From NCBI GenBank assembly GCA_020063625.1, contig JAICDD010000015.1:21010-85009 (forward strand): 64,000 nt of DNA. The letters are read 5' to 3'. Source of the stretch: Fusobacteriales bacterium. Its GTDB lineage: Bacteria; Fusobacteriota; Fusobacteriia; Fusobacteriales; Fusobacteriaceae. How positions within the stretch are numbered: position 1 is the stretch's first letter; every line of letters begins with the position of its first letter. The translations under genes were made by a program, and so were the position numbers. This document shows positions 28,308 to 38,567 of this stretch, piece after piece. The notes below the pieces were generated by a model. That model ran no database searches and was not told the origin of the DNA. It saw only the letters and a list, made by a program, of their open reading frames with translations.

Positions 28308-31300
28308 TTACATAGATACACTAAGTATTTTAGATTCACCTACTTTTTTATCCATTGTAACACCATAAAGAATATCAGACTCTTTCATTGTTTGTTTGTT
28401 ATGAGTAATCAGTATAAATTGTGACTTATCTGTAAAATCTTTTAGTTTTTTAAGTAATCTTTTAGTATTAGTATCATCAAGAGCAGCTTCAATTTCATCA
28501 AAAAATGTAAATGGGCTTGGTTTATACATAAAAATAGCCATTATTAATGCAACAGCAACCATTGATTTTTCCCCACCTGATAATAAAGTTAATGTTTGTG
28601 ATTTTTTATTAGCAAACTTAACAATAAGCTCAACACCACTCTCTAACAAATTTTCTTTATCAGTTAACTCTAATTTTCCAATAGAGTTATTAAGGATTTC
28701 TTTACACATATATCCAAAATTTTTATTTATAGATTTATATGCATTTAAAAAATTATTGATAATATTATTTTCAATCTCTTCTATAATGTTTTTTAATTTT
28801 TCTTTACTGCTTAAAAGGTCATTTTTTTGTTCTAATAGAAAATCATATCTTTTTTTAACTTCATCATATTCTTTTATTGCTAAAAGATTTACATTTCCCA
28901 TAGATTTTAACTCTACTTCTAATTTATATATATCTTTTTTAATCTCTTTTGTGTCTTTTTTATATTCTATATATTCTATATCTTTTAATTCTTTTAATTT
29001 TTCTTTTACATTTTCTATATAGCTTTCAACTTTAGTTTTTCTATCTACTAAATTCATTTTATCATTTTCTAATTTAAATAATTCTTTTTCATAATTTTTA
29101 ATAGATATTATAAGATTTTTTTCTTTTTTTTCTAAATTTTCAAGTTCTTTTCTATGTTTTTCTAATTTTTCTTCATCAACTACTAGATTAGCAGCATTTT
29201 CTTCAAGCTTTTTATGTAAATCAATTAATCTATTTTTTAAATCTTCGTAATTTAATTTTAAATTATTTATTTTACTTCTTTTTTCTTCTAAATCTAGTTG
29301 ATTTTCTTTTATTTCAAGCTCAAGCTTTTCTAATACATTTTTATCTTGACGTACTCGTTCTTTCTTACTATATATCTCTATTTGTTTATCTGAATTTTCT
29401 ATTTCATATTTTTCTATTTCTTCACTTAAACTATTTATTTCTTTTTTTAAATTTTCTATTTCAAGATTTATATTAGCTAGATTTGCTTCTACAATTTTTA
29501 TTTTTTCATTAGAAATTTCTTTTAAATTTTTAAACTCTTTTAAATTTTCATTTAAATCATCTATTTCATATTTTAATATAGATACACTTTTTTCAAGTTT
29601 AATTTTTTCTACTTCATATTCATTTTTTTCAAGTTTAATTTTTTCAGCATCCTCTTTTAAATTTTCTTTTTGTGTATCATATTCTTTTATTTTTTCCATT
29701 AGTGTGTTTATATGAGCAAGCTTATTATTTAATTCAGTTGATTTAGTATCAATAATTATATTGTTTTTTTCTATTAAATTTTCTAATTTTTTTATCTCTT
29801 TTCTTCTTTCAAATATAAGTGAACTATTAGATTTTAAATTCATTCCTCCACTTATTCTTCCACTTGAAGATAAGTATTCTCCATCTAAAGTTACTATATT
29901 AAAATTTAGATTTTGAGTTTTTAATATTTTTAATCCATTATCAATATTATCTACAACTAATATTCTAGAAAGTGTATATTTTATTGCTTTTTCAATTTTA
30001 TTATCATATTTTACTAAGTTACTTGCTATTCCAATAACACCTTCTAGATTAGTATTAAAATTATATTCTTTAAATTTTAATATATCTAAAGGTAAAAATG
30101 AAGCTCTACCTATTCTATTTTCTTTTAAAAATTTAACACATTTTTTAGCTACATCACTATCTTTTACAACAACATCTTGAAAGCTACCACCTAATGCAGC
30201 TTCTATTGCTTTTTGATATTTTTCATCTACTTCAATAAGAGATATTAAAGGTCCATAAACACCATTAAAATTTTGATTTGTTATCTCCTTTACTCCTCGT
30301 ATAAAGCCATCATTATTATTTTCTAATTTTTTTAGATTTTCATATTTAGAGATATAATTATTATTTAAAAAAACAATTTCTTCTTTTTCTTTTGATAATA
30401 TCTCTTTTTCTTTTAATTGTTTTTCTAATTCTTCTTTTGTTTTATTTTTATTTTCTACACACTCTTCAAATAAAATTTTTAAATTTTTTATTTTTTCTTC
30501 TAATTCAAATGTTTTCTTATTTAAGATAGCTAGTTCATTATTATTTTTATTATATTCTTCTTTTAGTTCATTTATTCTGTTTTCAATTGACTTAATCTTC
30601 TTTTCACTTGTTTCTATATCATTTTGAAATTTTATTTTTTCAACTTCAAAATTCATACTTTTTTCTTTTAAAGAATTTAAACTTAATTCTTTATTTTTTA
30701 AAATATTTCTTTTATTATTTAACTCTTCTTCATATTCTTTATTTATTTCTAGTTTTTCTATTATCTCTTTTTCGAGTTTATTAATAGATTCTTTTAATTT
30801 TACTTTTTCATCTTCCAATCTATTAATTTTTTCTATTAATTTTTTTTCTATTACTTCATTTTCTTCTATCTCTTTATTATAATTGCTTTTTCTTTCACTA
30901 AAAAGAGTTATTTGATTTTTTATATCTCCAATATATTTTCTTAGATTTTTATTTTCATTACTATTTTTTTCAATAATATTATTGATTTCTTGTCTGTAAT
31001 TATTTATATTTTCTAATTCACTCTCTTCTTTTTTAAAAAGTTTATCAGTTTTATTAATATTATTTTCAATTTCTTTTAATTTTTGAGTATACTCTTTATA
31101 TTGTGTTTCAAGTTCATTTTTTTCATTTATATATATATTTTTTTTATATTTATCAAGCTCATTTTTTAATTCTAAATATTTTTTAGCTTTTTGTGATTGA
31201 GATTCAAGTGTTTTATAGTTTTTAAAAAGCTCTGCTTCAACATATCCTATTTTTTCAATTTCATCATTTACTTTTTCAAGTTTTTTTTCTGCTTCATCTT

Positions 31301-31814
31301 TTCTAAGTTTTATTTTTTTTACTCCAGCAGCTTCTTCTATAATATCTCTTATCTCTTTTGTAGATGAAGATATAATTCTTTCAACTTTTCCTTGGCCTAT
31401 TACAGAGTAAGCAGATTTCCCTACTCCAGTATCTAAAAAAAGTTCTGAAATATCTTTTAATCTAACTTTGTTTCCATTAATTCTATATTCGTTTTTTCCA
31501 TCTTTAAAAAGTTTTCTACTTACTTTAACTATATCTTCATCAACTTTTAATTGTCTATCGGTATTATCAATTCCAAGTACTACTTCTGCAAAATTTTTAC
31601 TTTTGTTAGCGCTATGAAATATAACATCACTACTTTCTTTGGCACGTATAGATTTATATGATTGTTCTCCAAGTACCCACAAAATAGCATCTAATATATT
31701 AGATTTACCACTACCATTAGGCCCTACTATTGATGTAATACCTTTTATAAATTCTATTTCTATTTTTTCAGCAAATGATTTAAATCCATTTATTTCTAAG
31801 CTTCTTAAGTACAT
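28308..31814 (-). CDS. smc: Chromosome segregation ATPase SMC
   Basis: A 1168-residue SMC protein, normal length. The N-terminal head has Walker A (VGPNGSGKSNILDAI). Two long coiled-coil arms (about 165-500 and 670-1000) flank the hinge (about 510-660, with GVYGPLISLIEVDEKY). The C-terminal head has the signature LLSGGEKSMVAVALIMAIF and Walker B (FTFFDEIEAALDD). It compacts and disentangles the chromosome with ScpA/ScpB, which are not in this window. It follows hslU by 10 bp, so it is probably read from the hslU promoter. Confidence 0.97.
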   Translation of the reverse strand: MYLRSLEINGFKSFAEKIEIEFIKGITSIVGPNGSGKSNILDAILWVLGEQSYKSIRAKESSDVIFHSANKSKNFAEVVLGIDNTDRQLKVDEDIVKVSRKLFKDGKNEYRINGNKVRLKDISELFLDTGVGKSAYSVIGQGKVERIISSSTKEIRDIIEEAAGVKKIKLRKDEAEKKLEKVNDEIEKIGYVEAELFKNYKTLESQSQKAKKYLELKNELDKYKKNIYINEKNELETQYKEYTQKLKEIENNINKTDKLFKKEESELENINNYRQEINNIIEKNSNENKNLRKYIGDIKNQITLFSERKSNYNKEIEENEVIEKKLIEKINRLEDEKVKLKESINKLEKEIIEKLEINKEYEEELNNKRNILKNKELSLNSLKEKSMNFEVEKIKFQNDIETSEKKIKSIENRINELKEEYNKNNNELAILNKKTFELEEKIKNLKILFEECVENKNKTKEELEKQLKEKEILSKEKEEIVFLNNNYISKYENLKKLENNNDGFIRGVKEITNQNFNGVYGPLISLIEVDEKYQKAIEAALGGSFQDVVVKDSDVAKKCVKFLKENRIGRASFLPLDILKFKEYNFNTNLEGVIGIASNLVKYDNKIEKAIKYTLSRILVVDNIDNGLKILKTQNLNFNIVTLDGEYLSSSGRISGGMNLKSNSSLIFERRKEIKKLENLIEKNNIIIDTKSTELNNKLAHINTLMEKIKEYDTQKENLKEDAEKIKLEKNEYEVEKIKLEKSVSILKYEIDDLNENLKEFKNLKEISNEKIKIVEANLANINLEIENLKKEINSLSEEIEKYEIENSDKQIEIYSKKERVRQDKNVLEKLELEIKENQLDLEEKRSKINNLKLNYEDLKNRLIDLHKKLEENAANLVVDEEKLEKHRKELENLEKKEKNLIISIKNYEKELFKLENDKMNLVDRKTKVESYIENVKEKLKELKDIEYIEYKKDTKEIKKDIYKLEVELKSMGNVNLLAIKEYDEVKKRYDFLLEQKNDLLSSKEKLKNIIEEIENNIINNFLNAYKSINKNFGYMCKEILNNSIGKLELTDKENLLESGVELIVKFANKKSQTLTLLSGGEKSMVAVALIMAIFMYKPSPFTFFDEIEAALDDTNTKRLLKKLKDFTDKSQFILITHNKQTMKESDILYGVTMDKKVGESKILSVSM

Positions 31815-31824
31815 AATCTCTCCA

Positions 31825-33132
31825 TTATAATATATAATTATTTAGATTTTCTTTATCTGATTTTATATCAAAAACTTTTTCAATATCTTTTCTATTTAAT
31901 TTTATTTTTTTCTCTGTTTCAAAAGGAGCTTCAAACATAATATCTTTTAATACAGTTTCTAATACTGTATGCAGTCTTCTTGCACCGATATTTTCTATCT
32001 TAGTATTTAAATCTATTGATATTTCTGCTATTGCTTCTATTGCTGTTTTAGTAAATTCAAGCTCTACACCATCAATTTTTAATAATTCTTTATATTGTTT
32101 TAATAAATTATTATCTACTTTAGTAAGTATTTCAATAAAATCTTTTTTAGTTAAGCTTTTTAACTCTACTTTTACAGGGAATCTCCCTTGTAATTCAGGC
32201 ATAAGGTCACTAGGACTTGATTGTGAAAAAGCACCTGCTGCTATAAATAATATATGATCAGTTTTTACTGGTCCAAATTTTGTGATAACAGTAGTACCTT
32301 CTACAATAGGTAATATATCTCTTTGAACCCCTTGTCTTGAGACTTCTCCTCGACTAAATGATTCTCTTTCAGCTATTTTATCTATTTCATCTATAAATAC
32401 AATTCCATCTTCCTCAACTTTTTTTAATACTTCAGGAATAAATTCTTCTGTATCTATATTTTCTTCAATTATTTCTTTTAATAAGTACTCTATAGCATTT
32501 TTTACTTTTAATCTTTTTTTACTGTCTTTTTTTCCAAAAGGTGATATAGAATCAAATAAATTTTTTAATCCTTCATCAGGAGAGCTAGCATTTATTTCAA
32601 TTACAGGTATATCAAATTTTGGTTTTTTCTCTATTTCTATTTCAGTTTCATCATAAATTCCTTTTTTTATATCTTCCACAATTTTAGCTTTTTCTTCTTC
32701 TAAAAGCTCATAAGGTTTTAATTTTTTTGCAATTTTATTATAAATAACAGGAAGATACTCTTCTCTTAATTCTTCCATTTTTCTTTTTTTCATATTTTGA
32801 TAAGTTAAATTTACAAGGTCTTTAATTATTGATTCTACATCTTTTCCGACATATCCTACTTCAGTAAATTTTGTTGCTTCAACTTTTATAAATGGAGAAT
32901 CTGTTACTTTTGCAAGTCTTCTAGCAATTTCAGTTTTCCCTACTCCTGTAGGCCCTATAAGGATTATATTTTTTGGAGTTATTTCTAATTGTAATTTTTT
33001 ATCTGCTATTTGTTTTCTTCTATATCTATTTCTAAGAGATATTGCTACATTTTTTTTTGCTTCATCTTGAGAAATTATATATTTATTTAATTCTTCTACA
33101 ATTTTTTTTGGTGTAAATTTATCTTTTAGCAT
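31825..33132 (-). CDS. hslU: ATP-dependent protease ATPase subunit HslU
   Basis: A 435-residue AAA+ unfoldase. Walker A (LIGPTGVGKTEIARRL), the pore loop GYVG in FTEVGYVGKDVE, Walker B (GIVFIDEIDKI), and the second-region sensor GARRLHTVLE are present. An I domain lies between. The C-terminal end LNNYIL resembles the tail that HslU inserts into HslV to activate it, so a partner is expected, yet hslV is not adjacent, unlike the usual hslVU pair. It starts behind GGAGG with its own promoter. Confidence 0.94.
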   Translation of the reverse strand: MLKDKFTPKKIVEELNKYIISQDEAKKNVAISLRNRYRRKQIADKKLQLEITPKNIILIGPTGVGKTEIARRLAKVTDSPFIKVEATKFTEVGYVGKDVESIIKDLVNLTYQNMKKRKMEELREEYLPVIYNKIAKKLKPYELLEEEKAKIVEDIKKGIYDETEIEIEKKPKFDIPVIEINASSPDEGLKNLFDSISPFGKKDSKKRLKVKNAIEYLLKEIIEENIDTEEFIPEVLKKVEEDGIVFIDEIDKIAERESFSRGEVSRQGVQRDILPIVEGTTVITKFGPVKTDHILFIAAGAFSQSSPSDLMPELQGRFPVKVELKSLTKKDFIEILTKVDNNLLKQYKELLKIDGVELEFTKTAIEAIAEISIDLNTKIENIGARRLHTVLETVLKDIMFEAPFETEKKIKLNRKDIEKVFDIKSDKENLNNYIL

Positions 33133-33180
33133 ATTATTCCTCCTAGTTTTATTTTTTATTTAAAATTATTTATCTTATAA

Positions 33181-33209
33181 ATTATATACTATTTTTTACT
33201 ATTTTACAA
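33181..33209 (-). promoter_or_regulatory. Promoter of hslU-smc
   Basis: Minus strand TTGTAA (33209-33204), 17 bases, TATAAT (33186-33181). Confidence 0.7.
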
Positions 33210-33253
33210 TAAAAGAGAAAAGAGAGAGACCGAAAATTCAACTTTTCGGTCTC
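33210..33253 (-). terminator. Terminator of the pcrA-to-rdgB operon
   Basis: Minus-strand arms GAGACCGAAAA / TTTTCGGTCTC (33226-33253), 11 bp, then a mixed C/T-rich tail (CTCTTTTCTC). Weaker T run than other terminators here. Confidence 0.65.
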
Positions 33254-33257
33254 CCAG

Positions 33258-33848
33258 TTATTTTATAAAATTAATTAAATCATTTTTTAATAGTTTTAAT
33301 GCATTTCCTCTATGACTTATTTTTGATTTTTCCTCTTTTGTTAGCTCTGCAAATGTTTTATTTAGTGGTTTATAATAAAAATGTGGGTCATAACCAAAAC
33401 CATTTTCCCCTCTAGGTATATCAATAATTTCACCATTAACTTCACCAGTATATGATTTAACTGTTCCGTCAGGTTTAGCTATACTTATTACACATACAAA
33501 TTTTGCATTTCTATTATCTGTATTTTTTAGATTTTCTATTAATTTTTTATTATTTTTTTTATCATCTGAATCTTCACCAGCATATCTAGCAGAGTATACA
33601 CCAGGAGCCCAATTTAAAGCTTCTACACAAAGTCCAGAATCATCAGCAATAGTAGTTATATTTAGATATTTAGCTATTTCTAATGCTTTTTTTTGAGAAT
33701 TATACTCAAAAGTATCACCATCTTCTATAACTTCAGGTATATCATACCCATCATTTATAGAGATTATTTCTATATTATAATCAGATAATATAGACTTTAT
33801 TTCATCAATTTTCTTTTTATTTTTAGTAGCTAAAAATATTTTTTCCAT
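33258..33848 (-). CDS. rdgB: XTP/dITP pyrophosphatase (RdgB/HAM1)
   Basis: Removes non-canonical purine triphosphates. 196 residues. FLATKNKKKIDEI at the start, the nucleotide-binding ADDSGLCVEALNWAPGVYSARYAG, and FGYDPHFYYKP then SHRGNALK are family hallmarks. Its ATG overlaps the stop of rph by one base (TAATG), so translation is coupled. This rph-rdgB pairing is common. Confidence 0.95.
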   Translation of the reverse strand: MEKIFLATKNKKKIDEIKSILSDYNIEIISINDGYDIPEVIEDGDTFEYNSQKKALEIAKYLNITTIADDSGLCVEALNWAPGVYSARYAGEDSDDKKNNKKLIENLKNTDNRNAKFVCVISIAKPDGTVKSYTGEVNGEIIDIPRGENGFGYDPHFYYKPLNKTFAELTKEEKSKISHRGNALKLLKNDLINFIK

Positions 33849-34573
33849 TAAAATGCCTCTTCTATATATTTTTTTTGTAATTCAAATATTTGTTTTAAAC
33901 CTTCTTCTGCTACATCAAGCATTTTATTAAGTTCTTGTCTAGTAAATGTAGCTTCTTCTCCAGTCCCTTGAACTTCTATTAATTCACCTTTATCATTCAT
34001 TATTACATTCATATCTACTTCAGCAGTACTATCTTCTGTATATTTAAGGTCTAGCAATACTTCACCGTTATTTATACCTACACTTATAGCAGCTATTTGT
34101 GCTTTTAAAGGATTTTCTTTTAATTTTTTTTCTTTTAAAAGTTTTTTGATAGCAATTTCTAAAGCAATATAAGCTCCTGTAATAGAAGTAGTTCTTGTTC
34201 CACCATCAGCTTGGATTACATCACAATCTAAAATAATAGTTCTTTCACCTAATTTTTCTAAATCAATACATGCTCTAAGAGCTCTTCCTATTAATCTTTG
34301 AATTTCCATTGTTCTACCAGATAATTTTCCTTTAACAGACTCTCTTATATTTCTATCTTGAGTAGCTCTAGGTAACATTGAGTATTCAGCTGTTATCCAT
34401 CCTGTTCCTTTTCCTCTTAAAAATGGAGGAACATTATCATTAACTGTAGCATTACAGATTACTTTTGTTTCTCCAAATTCAATAAGTACAGAACCTTCAG
34501 CATGTTTTATAAAATTAGGTGTAACTTTTATTTCTCTTAATTGATTTAATGTTCTTCCATCATCTCTTTTCAC
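33848..34573 (-). CDS. rph: Ribonuclease PH
   Basis: Phosphate-dependent 3' exoribonuclease that trims tRNA ends. 241 residues: [15 protein letters not shown] at the N-terminus, [18 protein letters not shown] and [19 protein letters not shown] in the core, full family length. It follows lpxB by 14 bp and is fused translationally to rdgB. This separates it from a tRNA context; its partner tRNAs are elsewhere. Confidence 0.96.
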   Translation of the reverse strand: MKRDDGRTLNQLREIKVTPNFIKHAEGSVLIEFGETKVICNATVNDNVPPFLRGKGTGWITAEYSMLPRATQDRNIRESVKGKLSGRTMEIQRLIGRALRACIDLEKLGERTIILDCDVIQADGGTRTTSITGAYIALEIAIKKLLKEKKLKENPLKAQIAAISVGINNGEVLLDLKYTEDSTAEVDMNVIMNDKGELIEVQGTGEEATFTRQELNKMLDVAEEGLKQIFELQKKYIEEAF

Positions 34574-34587
34574 AAAAAGACCCCTCT

Positions 34588-35652
34588 CTAATTATTAATT
34601 ATATATTGCGCATATTGTTTAACTATATTATTACCGCCCAATTTACTTCTTATTTCATTAATTTTTTCATTTATTTTATTACTATTATTCTCTATATATT
34701 TAATTTTTTCTATTATTTTCTCCACATTAAAGTTATTTTGTAATAATTCTGGATAAACTTCTTCATTTAAAGTAAGATTTGGCAATGATACATAATTTAA
34801 ATCAATAAATAATCTTACTATTATTTCATTAATAATTGATGTTTTATATACAACTATTCCAGGGAGTCCTAATAATGCTAGTTCTAAAACTACAGTTCCA
34901 GAAGTAGCAATAGCATATTTTGATTTTTTTATACAATTATCAAGTTTTTCATAACTTATTTCTAAATTATCATACTTTGATAAATCATTTTTTATGTATT
35001 CTAAACTTTTTTTATTAGCTAATTTTAATATGAATTTTTCATTTTTTAATCTATCAACTACTTTTAATAAAGTAGGCAATATTTTAGTTATTTCTTGCTT
35101 TCTACTTCCAGGTAGTAATAAAATTTTATCTCCTTTTTTGTCTATTTTATTATATTTTTCAATAAAAGGATTTCCGTAATATTTTACATCAATATTTTTA
35201 GTTTTATAAAATTCTACTTCCCAAGGGAAAATAACAAGAAGTTTATCAGCTAATTTAAGTTTTTCGACTCTTTTTTCTCCCCATATCCAAACTTTAGGTG
35301 GAATATAATAATAAACTTTTATACTATCATCTACTTGCTTTAATTTTTCTAAAAACTTTATATTAAATCCACCATAATCTACTAAAATAACTTTTTTTAT
35401 ATTATTTTCTAAAATAAAATTTATAAAAAAGTCTAATTTATCTTTTAAATATTTATATTTCATTGCTGCTTCTTTAAATCCCATAACAGCAATTTCATCT
35501 ATATGTTGAAGTAAGTGAACACCTACTTTTTTTGAGTTATCTCCTGCCATTCCATAAAATTTAGCATCTTTATCTTCATTTTTTATCTCATTTAACAAAT
35601 ATGATAAGTGAACATCACCTGATAACTCACCAGTAGATACAAAATATTTCAC
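34588..35652 (-). CDS. lpxB: Lipid-A-disaccharide synthase LpxB
   Basis: Glycosyltransferase family 19 enzyme that joins UDP-diacylglucosamine and lipid X to make the lipid A disaccharide. 354 residues. The opening [18 protein letters not shown], the [14 protein letters not shown] segment and [10 protein letters not shown] are characteristic; the donor-binding [21 protein letters not shown] follows. Located directly downstream of lpxI, the enzyme that makes its acceptor lipid X. Confidence 0.95.
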   Translation of the reverse strand: MKYFVSTGELSGDVHLSYLLNEIKNEDKDAKFYGMAGDNSKKVGVHLLQHIDEIAVMGFKEAAMKYKYLKDKLDFFINFILENNIKKVILVDYGGFNIKFLEKLKQVDDSIKVYYYIPPKVWIWGEKRVEKLKLADKLLVIFPWEVEFYKTKNIDVKYYGNPFIEKYNKIDKKGDKILLLPGSRKQEITKILPTLLKVVDRLKNEKFILKLANKKSLEYIKNDLSKYDNLEISYEKLDNCIKKSKYAIATSGTVVLELALLGLPGIVVYKTSIINEIIVRLFIDLNYVSLPNLTLNEEVYPELLQNNFNVEKIIEKIKYIENNSNKINEKINEIRSKLGGNNIVKQYAQYIINN

Positions 35653-35660
35653 ACTTCCTC

Positions 35661-36464
35661 CTATCTTTTTATAGCTTTAATAAATAAATTATTTTCATTT
35701 GCTAAAGCTATAGATTCCTCTTGTTCAAAAAATAGCATTTTATCAGCTTCTATTATTATACCTTTTGCTTTTATTTCCACAGCTTTCTTTATAGTGTCTA
35801 AACCTATTACAGGTGTATCAGCTCTTAAATCTTGATTAGGTCTTGCTAATTTTACAATTATACATCCCTCTCCTGCATATTCATAAGCTCTTTTAATTGT
35901 ATTATCAGTTCCTTCTATTCCTTCTAATGTTACAATTGTTTTATCTTTTGCAACAACAGTTTGTCCAGCGTCAATAGAAGTTAATGCTTTTGCTCCTTCT
36001 ATTCCAATTTTTATAGTTTCTAAATCATTAGCATCTATATTAGTTTTTGTATATGTTTTTTCTTCAGTAATTAGTTCTTCTAACATATAGTTTTGCGGTA
36101 AAATGTCAATTCCATTATTTTGAAGAATTCCTATTATTCCCATTAAAAGTGTTTCATCTTTTTGATCTGGAAGATTTGAAAGAAGTCCTGCAAAAGTTTC
36201 ATCAAATTTTATATCTTTAAATATAGTATTTTTTTCAACTTTTCCTATCATCATTAAATTAGAGATTTTATTAATAATAAGATAAGAAATTATTTTTCCT
36301 AATTCTCCTATATTTACTTTTATAAAATTTTTATGATTTTTTATATCACTATTTATTTCATCAAAAAGTCCAATTGGAAAAACCTCTATTCCATTTTTTT
36401 CAGCTTGTTTTATAAAATAACTAGGCAGTTCTCCTTTTCCCGCTATTAATCCTATCTTTTGCAT
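35661..36464 (-). CDS. lpxI: UDP-2,3-diacylglucosamine pyrophosphatase LpxI
   Basis: Cleaves UDP-diacylglucosamine to lipid X and UMP; replaces LpxH in many bacteria. 267 residues with KIGLIAGKGELPSYFIKQAEKNG at the start and the catalytic C-terminal domain containing EGTDNTIKRA and ARPNQDLRADTPVIGLDTI. It lies 1 base from lpxA and 8 bp from lpxB, filling the pathway step between them. No LpxH is seen in the window. Confidence 0.93.
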   Translation of the reverse strand: MQKIGLIAGKGELPSYFIKQAEKNGIEVFPIGLFDEINSDIKNHKNFIKVNIGELGKIISYLIINKISNLMMIGKVEKNTIFKDIKFDETFAGLLSNLPDQKDETLLMGIIGILQNNGIDILPQNYMLEELITEEKTYTKTNIDANDLETIKIGIEGAKALTSIDAGQTVVAKDKTIVTLEGIEGTDNTIKRAYEYAGEGCIIVKLARPNQDLRADTPVIGLDTIKKAVEIKAKGIIIEADKMLFFEQEESIALANENNLFIKAIKR

Positions 36465-37232
36465 TTATCTAGTCAGCCCCCTATCAAAGCTTTTTATAGT
36501 TTTTATCATATGCATAATATTTTTATCCTCTTTAAATTCTGCTTCTAATTCATTTAAAGCATCTTCTAATTTCATTTTTGACATAAATATTTTTTTATAT
36601 GCAGCTTTTATATTTCTTATATCCTCTTTTGAAAACCCTCTTCTTTTAAGTCCTAATAAATTTAATCCTCTAGTTCTAGCATCATTTCCTTCAACAGTAA
36701 CAAATGGAGCTACATCTTGTACTATTCTAGTTGCACCACCAATCATTGCAGATTCTCCAATTTTACAAAATTGATGAACACCTGTAAGTCCTCCAACAAC
36801 TGCAAAATCTTCTACTTCTACATGACCTGCAAGTGTTGCACAATTTGCAAATATACAGTTATTTCCTATTACTACATCATGAGCAACGTGCACATATGCC
36901 ATAAGTAAATTATTACTTCCAATTACTGTTTTGTTTGATGCGATTGTTCCTTTATTAATAGTACAAAACTCTCTAATCTTATTATTATCACCAATAATAA
37001 GCTCAGTATCTTCACCATTATATTTTAAATCTTGTGGATCTTGTCCAATAGAAGCATAAGGATAAATAATATTATTTTCACCTATTGTTGTTCTACCTTC
37101 TATTACTACATGTGATTTAATAATAGTATTTTTACCTATTTTTACATCTTTTCCAATAAAAGAATAAGCTCCTATTTCAACACCTTCTCCAATTACTGCT
37201 CCCTCTTCTATAATAGCAGTTTCATGAATCAT
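36465..37232 (-). CDS. lpxA: UDP-N-acetylglucosamine O-acyltransferase LpxA
   Basis: First committed acyl transfer of lipid A synthesis. 255 residues: left-handed beta helix of hexapeptide repeats from residue 1, the catalytic His in MAYVHVAHDVVIG, then AGHVEVEDFAVVGGLTGVHQF and the C-terminal helical domain with NLLGLKRRGF. Complete. Lies between fabZ and lpxI in the order fabZ-lpxA-lpxI-lpxB. Confidence 0.96.
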   Translation of the reverse strand: MIHETAIIEEGAVIGEGVEIGAYSFIGKDVKIGKNTIIKSHVVIEGRTTIGENNIIYPYASIGQDPQDLKYNGEDTELIIGDNNKIREFCTINKGTIASNKTVIGSNNLLMAYVHVAHDVVIGNNCIFANCATLAGHVEVEDFAVVGGLTGVHQFCKIGESAMIGGATRIVQDVAPFVTVEGNDARTRGLNLLGLKRRGFSKEDIRNIKAAYKKIFMSKMKLEDALNELEAEFKEDKNIMHMIKTIKSFDRGLTR

Positions 37233-37247
37233 AATACTCCTCCTAAT

Positions 37248-37673
37248 TTATTTATCCATAATTGAGAACATAAGTTCTGCTTGAGCTACAATCTCTCCAT
37301 CAACTAGAGCTTTTCCTGTAGCTTTTAAGATTTTTCCTTTTAATTTGTCTACTACTACATCATAGATTAATTTATCTCCTGGTTTTACAGGTTTTCTAAA
37401 TTTAACATTGTTTATAGCCATAAAATATGGTACTTTATCCTCCCCCTCAGGCATTGTACATACTCCTAAAGCTTGAGCCATTCCTTCTACAATTAATACT
37501 CCTGGCATTATTGGGTGCCCTGGGAAGTGACCATTAAAGAAATCTTCGTTTATAGTTATATTTTTATAAGCAACAACTCTTTTATTTGGTTCTAACTCTT
37601 CAATTCTATCTACTAATAAAAATGGGTATCTGTGTGGTATTCTTTTCATTATTTCCATAACATCTAATTTCAT
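37248..37673 (-). CDS. fabZ: 3-hydroxyacyl-ACP dehydratase FabZ
   Basis: Dehydrates hydroxyacyl-ACP in fatty-acid synthesis and competes with LpxA for the same substrate. 141 residues. The catalytic His is in NGHFPGHPIMPGVLIVE, the Glu in the same helix, and the N-terminal RIPHRYPFLLVDRI is typical. The lpxC-fabZ-lpxA order is classic. Confidence 0.96.
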   Translation of the reverse strand: MKLDVMEIMKRIPHRYPFLLVDRIEELEPNKRVVAYKNITINEDFFNGHFPGHPIMPGVLIVEGMAQALGVCTMPEGEDKVPYFMAINNVKFRKPVKPGDKLIYDVVVDKLKGKILKATGKALVDGEIVAQAELMFSIMDK

Positions 37674-37709
37674 ATTAACATTCCTCCATATTAAAAATTT
37701 TCTTATAAT

Positions 37710-38543
37710 TTATAAAAAGTTTTTTACTAACTCTCTTGCAAAATCAATATTTATTGCATGACCTGCTTTTACTGCTACAATATGACCTTTTATAGGTCTA
37801 TTTAATACTTTTAAATCTCCAATTAAATCTAAAATTTTATGTCTAACAAATTCATCTTGATAACGAAGTCCTCCAGGATTTAATATACCATCTTTTTTTA
37901 TTACGATAGCATTATCTAGACTTCCTCCAAGTGCTAAGTTATTTGCCTTTAAATATTCTATTTCATAGTCAAAACAAAATGTTCTTGCTCCTGAAATTTC
38001 ATTTATATAATTTTCTTCATTTACTTCTATTTCAAGTAATTGTGATTTTAAATATGAATGATTATAATTTACAGAATAAGTAATTTTATACCCGTCATAT
38101 GGAAGTCCAATTACATGTTTATCACCATGTGTTACAAAGACAGGTTTTTTTATAACTAACTCTTCTATCTCTTCATCATATTCTTTTATATTTTCTTTTA
38201 TTAATTCTATAAATTTTCTAGAGCTTCCATCTATTATAGGTAATTCATTTCCATCTACTTCTACAATAATATCAGTTATACCTAATACATATAGAGAGGA
38301 TAAAAAATGTTCTATTGTATAAATAGAGGCTTTATATTCATTAATTAAGTTTGTTCCTCTAGTTAAATCAAATACATTATTTATATCTAAAACTATTCTA
38401 TTTTCTCCATCTTTTAAGTCTTTTCGATAAAAAACTATTCCAGCATTAACCGGAGCTGGTTTAAGTCTTAAAATGATATCTCTACCTTTATGTAACCCTA
38501 TCCCTTTATATTTTAGATTTTTCGATATCGTTTTTCTTTTCAT
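37710..38543 (-). CDS. lpxC: UDP-3-O-acyl-N-acetylglucosamine deacetylase LpxC
   Basis: Zinc deacetylase, the committed step of lipid A synthesis. 277 residues. Zinc ligands are visible in TIEHFLSSLYVLG (His) and HKILDLIGDL (His, Asp); the general His is in VKAGHAINIDFAREL. ELPIIDGSSRKF is another family signature. The start follows a GGAAGG-type site. Complete. It sits 24 bp after pcrA. Confidence 0.96.
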   Translation of the reverse strand: MKRKTISKNLKYKGIGLHKGRDIILRLKPAPVNAGIVFYRKDLKDGENRIVLDINNVFDLTRGTNLINEYKASIYTIEHFLSSLYVLGITDIIVEVDGNELPIIDGSSRKFIELIKENIKEYDEEIEELVIKKPVFVTHGDKHVIGLPYDGYKITYSVNYNHSYLKSQLLEIEVNEENYINEISGARTFCFDYEIEYLKANNLALGGSLDNAIVIKKDGILNPGGLRYQDEFVRHKILDLIGDLKVLNRPIKGHIVAVKAGHAINIDFARELVKNFL

Positions 38544-38567
38544 AAAAATAATCCTTCCTAAATAACA

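Noticed and set aside
28756..29022. Plus-strand open frame within smc.
   Set aside because: It is an antisense shadow of the coiled-coil coding sequence, Ser/Phe-rich as expected from reversed Glu/Lys codons.
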